26,158 nucleotides of DNA, taken from assembly GCA_958430865.1 (NCBI GenBank), contig CAUDNR010004234.1:18649-44806 (forward strand), in the 5' to 3' direction. This DNA is from Entrophospora sp. SA101 (Eukaryota > Glomeromycota > Glomeromycetes > Entrophosporales > Entrophosporaceae). The notes below the pieces were generated by a model. It worked only from the letters and a program-made list of their open reading frames with translations. It was not told the origin of the DNA and ran no database searches. This document shows, in pieces, positions 22,063-26,158 of the stretch (the first letter of the stretch is position 1; every line of letters starts with the position of its first letter). Both the position numbers and the translations under genes were made by a program.

Positions 22063-22183
22063 AAACAACAAATTCAGTTGGTCAACAAAAATTAAAGAAA
22101 AACAGAGTATTTATGAAAATGATTAATTTATAACATAACATACCAAAATCCAAACCATTTTATGACTTTTTCTTGTTGGCCAT
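22063..22183 (-). repeat. Diverged dispersed-repeat body, unit 2
   Basis: The block order matches the unit at 21802-21922: aattcagttggtcaac, aaaaattaaagaaaaacagag, gaaaatgattaatttataacata, accattttatgactt, tcttgttggcc. Its minus-strand upstream neighbour is not a recognisable tRNA but holds an imperfect foldback (ggggactg...cagtcccc) near 22233-22270. Confidence 0.55.
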
Positions 22184-22232
22184 ATTGCTGACAAAGATGT
22201 ATATAATCATGTGATAATTTTAACCTACAGGA

Positions 22233-22270
22233 CAGGGGGACTGATTGGGCAGAAACCCATCCCAGTCCCC
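22233..22270. repeat. Imperfect GC-rich foldback between repeat units
   Basis: ggggactg and cagtcccc form an 8-bp stem, with a second inner pairing of attggg against cccat. It stands where a tRNA-like head would be expected for the neighbouring repeat unit, so it may be a decayed head. That is inference only. Confidence 0.45.
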
Positions 22271-22282
22271 TACCCAAAATTA

Positions 22283-22373
22283 TTAAATTGGTTAGAATCA
22301 GAGAAACAGAGTGTTTAGGAAAATGATTATACAAAAAAACACTATTTTACAACTTTCCTCTTAACATCAGAGC
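22283..22373 (-). repeat. Diverged dispersed-repeat body, unit 3
   Basis: This is the shortest and most diverged of the three units: cagagaaacagagtgtttag, gaaaatgatta, actattttacaactttcctcttaacatcagagcc. The alignment to the other two is clear in order and spacing but has several gaps. Confidence 0.45.
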
Positions 22374-23198
22374 CCAAATGCAATTTCAGGGCCACCAACC
22401 CTGCTCTGGATTGTGACCTCCTGTGCTTGAAACGAGATGCAGATTCTTGTTGCTTTGATGGATCTGGATATTTACGTGGCACTACAATTCATCAACAGAG
22501 TTGCAACTTGGTCACAGAGCCATCCTTACCCTAGAGGTAGGATTGTTGCAGGCAACTTTTCGTCTAACATGACAGCCATCTCTGGTCTGAGTGTTGTGAG
22601 GAAAGATTAGTGAAAAGCATCATTGACGATTGATGCAGTCATGGTAAACTCCAGGGCATTGCTACCCGCCCCCTGGAATTCAGTAGCATCATTGTATCAT
22701 CAGGGGATCAAGTCAGATTAGCCTTGTGTACACGAGGAAGATGAGAGAATGACTGTAATGTGTTCAAGGTAGCATGCGTGCGTGCTTCAACATCTCTAAA
22801 AATTTCCGATAATCAAACATTGCATATTCAAAATGTTTCATATTCAATGGTGTATTGCCTTGACATCTTCTTGTAATTATATAGTAATATTAATATTATT
22901 AACGATTACACAAAGCAAAATATTATTAATGAAAACCTTGTAATTACCCAGCAAGATCTGCTCCGCGTTTTGATTCCAATTAAAATATTTATAAGCTAAA
23001 ATAAAAGACACCTCATACATATCAATACCAATAAAAAGTAGTACCTCTGGTTAGTTATTAACACGTATTCTTTAGGAGACCAAACCAAACCAAACTACAA
23101 CACTCACGTTTTGTCACCTTGGGCTCAGTCAAAAAATAAATTGTTTTCCCAAAAAAAAATCAATTCGCGTCTATCCTACCAAAAAAAAAACCAATAGG
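22374..23198. other. Repeat-like, GC-richer non-coding DNA
   Basis: Positions 22374-22800 are close to balanced in base composition, unlike the rest of the window, and have no open frame or splice-bounded exon. This is typical of an inserted element remnant. From 22800 onward the DNA returns to AT-rich, with poly-A runs at 23150-23190 and a small inverted repeat tatccta/taggata near 23173-23201. No gene is supported. Confidence 0.45.
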
Positions 23199-23360
23199 AT
23201 AAATAATTAGGGTTTGTATTCATGAATACCATGAATACCATTAAGGGGGTTACACACTATTAAAACAGCAAAAAATCCCTTAAAAATGCTTGATTTTAAT
23301 AGTGTGTGACCATGTGTGGCCCCCTAACGGTATTCATAAATACAAACCCTATAAATAATT
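23199..23360. mobile_element. MITE with a 10-bp target-site duplication (Mutator-like)
   Basis: The element proper is 23209-23350 (142 bp). Both ends read agggtttgtatt(c/t)atgaatacc inward, giving 22 bp with one mismatch. The inverted homology then resumes as ttaggggg/ttaaggggg and cacacactattaaaa on each arm, so nearly the whole element is a foldback. It is flanked by a perfect direct repeat, ataaataatt, at 23199-23208 and 23351-23360. Long inverted repeats with 9-11-bp target duplications are characteristic of Mutator-like elements. No coding capacity is present, so it would need a transposase in trans. It lies 62 bp before the start codon of the next gene and probably within its promoter. 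Confidence 0.8.
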
Positions 23361-23412
23361 AATGTGTATGCATCGATCATAACAAACTTTTATTTTTTTA
23401 TTGTTTTTAAAG

Positions 23413-25337
23413 ATGTCGTTTGATAACAAAAAAAGTAAAAGAAGAAAAGCAAGTGCTCTTAGTGAAGAAAAAAGGTAAGTGTTTTAAGGATGGTGGTGGT
23501 GGTTATCGCCCGCCACTCGTCATCATTCTAGTTATTATTTAAAAAATGGTGGTTATTACTTGTTGTCATTCTAGATTAAATTAAAATTTTGATTTATCTA
23601 CTTTTAGAGAAACGTCTGACAAATATGACAAACGCAATAAAGTAAGTAAACTGCATTCTCTTCAAATGGCAAGACTGACTGTTTTGATATTAATCCAATT
23701 TCTGATTCTGACTTACAGGAAAATCGATCACCATTATCACAGTTCTCTAATGATAAGAAAAAACTTGGTAATGACATAGTTACTAATGGGGTAAGTATCA
23801 AATCAGCTCATATCAATATTCATGCCTATTTTAATGATTAAAAATTAATTGATATACTTATACTTATGAGCAATGAACATCACACTTATTAATTCCAAGA
23901 TAAATATTGAAGAGATTTGGAATAATGCAATGAATTGTCTAAAAGTTAATAATATTGAAGTGCAGTCTATTAAAGCAAGGATAATTGATCTTACCGAATC
24001 TGTAGATTGGAAATTTATACTCAAGATGTCTGATCATTATGATTTAATTAAAAAAACCATACCAAAATTTTTAAAAGGAAATATTTCTAGTGAAGTCCTG
24101 AATATAATAAAAGATCCTCCTAATCATTTATATACATAGTCTTTGCAATCTTTTTATCTGACTACTGACATTTTTTTTTGTTGTCTAATCTAGCAATTAA
24201 TTGAAGATTTGGTAACATGGAAAGTGAGTTTTGATCAAATCAAAAATGATACAGATGCTATTTTGGCCAGTAAAATTACTAATTTTTTGTAAGTTTAATA
24301 TCAAACATGACTGTAATTTTCATGTGTAACAAAGTTATTGATTTATTATTTATTGCAGTATTAAAACTTTTAAGAAGAATATTAATATCATAATGACTTC
24401 TGACAGAGAAAGGGATATGATTGTTAATGTTTTTGCTCCAATATTTAAAAAAATATTTGAAAGCTATGACCTTGGAAAATTTCGTTTGTTCTGGTATGTT
24501 GTTCTATTTATAATTCTGGACTATCTATATTCCAAGGAATTGAGAATTTACATTTTGAATTATTAGGCTTGAAAAAGGGTGCAAAGCAGTCACAGCAAGA
24601 AAAAGAAGATATATAAACCCAGAATATACTAAATTAACCAATGATGATAGAAAGCTTGATTTAATTATTGAAATAAGATGTTATGATATTGAAATTCTAT
24701 TATTAGAAATTGGTATAGATAAAAATTTAACAGATACAAATAGTGACTATAATCAGCTAAAAATTGCTTTAAAGGATTGCATGGATACATTTGTTGAAAA
24801 AATGAACATTTCTAAAGAATCTCTTGCCAAATTAATGATATTAGGTATTCAAATATCAGGTAATAAAATGATTGTTAGGTAGCCATTGTTTGGCATTGAA
24901 AAAAAATTAATGTCTTTTCATTTCAATACTTTAATAGACTTTACGTGGGATATCTATTCAATGACTTATGATCATGAATTAAAATTCTATTTTTTTAATA
25001 AATTAAGATCATTCAAACTCCCAACATCATTAGCTGATTTAGATTCTTCTCTTCCCTATTTTATGGAAAATATACTGGCTCTTAGGGTTGGTTTTTATTA
25101 ATGATGTAAATCTTGGCATTGCAATGAGTCTTTATTATTAATATTAATTGATTGATTGATTGTATATGCTAGCATACAATGCTTTATATTTCAGATATTT
25201 TAAAAAAAATAATGAAAGAAAAAGAATCAAGAACACCGTCACCACCCACTTCACCAATTTACACAACACCAGATACACCAATCATTAAAAAAGTCAAAGA
25301 AAATGTTTTTTTGAATCTTTTTCAAGATTTGTATTGA
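23413..25337 (+). pseudogene. Lineage-type protein of unknown function, about 430 aa, apparently disabled
   Basis: Exons 23413-23474, 23608-23641, 23719-23790, 23900-24136, 24194-24288, 24359-24493, 24567-25090 and 25195-25337 read in agreeing phases. The N-terminus is basic (KKSKRRKASALSEEKR), resembling a nuclear localisation signal. The middle is helical. Exon 7 has RKLDLIIEIRCYDIEILLLE followed by IG; its D-x(n)-E spacing faintly recalls PD-(D/E)XK nucleases. A Pro/Thr-rich tail (TPSPPTSP) precedes the TGA. Two defects are visible. An in-frame TAG at 24880-24882 interrupts exon 7 although coding continues smoothly after it. No GT donor fits at 24137, where the frame meets TAG; a weak gtcctg donor at 24095 would keep frame by shortening exon 4. 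The last donor (gtttttatt at 25091) is weak too. I do not recognise the family. Confidence 0.55.
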
Positions 25338-26093
25338 AAAGTTCTAGAATTTGACTATAGATTTATAAAAAATTTAATAAATGGATATAGCAACACTCCT
25401 GGGACTATAGTAAAATTTATTCTAATATGTTTATATCATAAAAGAACCAAAAAGATTTGTGTTATTATAAACAGCAATCATTACATCCAAAGTTACTTGT
25501 ATTTTATAATTCAATAAAATATTATTGCTATTAGACTTAAAAAAACTGTTAGTATGTATATATGTGTTGAAGGTTTATAATCATTAATTTCCACAAAACC
25601 AGAATCATCAGAATATGTTTGAGATCATTAAAATATCTTACTTTGAAATTAAAATAAAAAATTACAAAGCAAACATAAAATTATATATAGGGTTATAGGT
25701 TAAGGTTTCTGGTCAAAAGTATTTCATAAAAGCCCAAATTAATTTCAGCCAAAACCAAAGTTCCCAAATTTGCATTTGCCAAATATTTGACATTTTGGCT
25801 TTTATATTAATTGACATCAGAATTTCAGCTATCGAGTTTAATATTAAAAAAATATTCAAATAATTTTGATCCCTGAAATCCTTGGTAATACCAATGTTCA
25901 CTTTGTCTGATTTTGTTGCAGTATGCCCCATATAAATAAATGTTATAATTAATCATTCTTTATTTGATATACATTCCTTAAATATATTTTGTCAAAAAGA
26001 GGCCACTTTTGTTATGATTGAGAAGAGAGAAATCATCAAGAATACTTGAGTTTTGTTCTTTAGATTTTCCTTTAGCAGGATTATACATGATAT
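25338..26093. other. 3' flank, no supported gene
   Basis: The interval is AT-rich throughout. A 72-codon minus-strand frame at 25713-25931 has no partner exon, splice context or recognisable motif, and its sequence composition resembles dispersed repeat DNA. No RNA gene was recognised. Confidence 0.45.
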
Positions 26094-26148
26094 GGTAATT
26101 AGCTAATTACCGTAAATACGTAATTCGTAATTAACGTAATTAATTACC
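26094..26148. repeat. 18-bp perfect palindrome followed by gtaatta-type repeats
   Basis: ggtaattagctaattacc (26094-26111) is a perfect palindrome. It is followed by three close copies of (a)cgtaatt and then a closing taattacc (26141-26148), inverted relative to the start. It may be the edge of an element continuing beyond the window. Confidence 0.6.
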
Positions 26149-26158
26149 ACTTTCACTC

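Noticed and set aside
24860..24882. Mini-intron gtaata...tag that would remove the in-frame stop
   Set aside because: Only 23 bp, too short to splice, and removal shifts the frame to an early stop.
25713..25931. 72-codon minus-strand ORF
   Set aside because: No recognisable protein features and no splice context; more likely part of a dispersed repeat.

Overview
The window is eukaryotic nuclear DNA. It is very AT-rich, its genes are broken by many short introns (mostly GT...AG, about 50-200 nt), and the intergenic DNA holds debris of DNA transposons and low-complexity AT tracts. The protein style (Asn/Lys/Asp/Glu-rich linkers, short charged lineage-specific proteins) and the transposon mix suggest an early-diverging fungus, most likely an arbuscular mycorrhizal fungus of the Glomeromycotina (Rhizophagus-like). 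That assignment is inference from style and recollection, not a database match.

Layout. (1) 1-2077: intergenic DNA with two tandem-repeat arrays and a 503-bp hAT-type remnant that keeps both terminal inverted repeats (TIRs) and a piece of transposase C-terminus. (2) 2115-9500: a 30-exon gene for an ATRX-type SNF2 chromatin-remodelling ATPase of about 1480 residues. I rebuilt it exon by exon with all phases agreeing. (3) 9501-10861: its 3' flank, ending at a run of 10 Ns (10862-10871). (4) 10872-12645: a unique linker with a broken, minus-strand, lineage-type gene. (5) 12723-21629: a second copy of the whole block 1955-10861, at a constant offset of 10768, with no difference noticed at any place checked; it includes a second complete SNF2 gene (12883-20268). 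(6) 21630-23198: repeat-rich DNA of higher GC, with three diverged repeat units and a degenerate tRNA-Val(UAC)-like sequence. (7) 23209-23350: a MITE with long TIRs and a perfect 10-bp target duplication (Mutator-like). (8) 23413-25337: a plus-strand multi-exon gene of unknown family with an in-frame stop and a missing splice donor, so probably a pseudogene. (9) 25338-26158: non-coding, ending in a palindrome cluster.

The main biological content is the SNF2 remodeller. It has an N-terminal coiled coil encoded by a compositionally distinct first exon, acidic/basic disordered linkers, a two-lobed DEGH-box helicase core, and a SUMO-interacting motif lying exactly between tandem in-frame splice acceptors. 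The main structural question is whether the 8.9-kb duplication is real or an assembly product: identity appears complete down to microsatellite length, and copy 1 stops exactly at the N gap.
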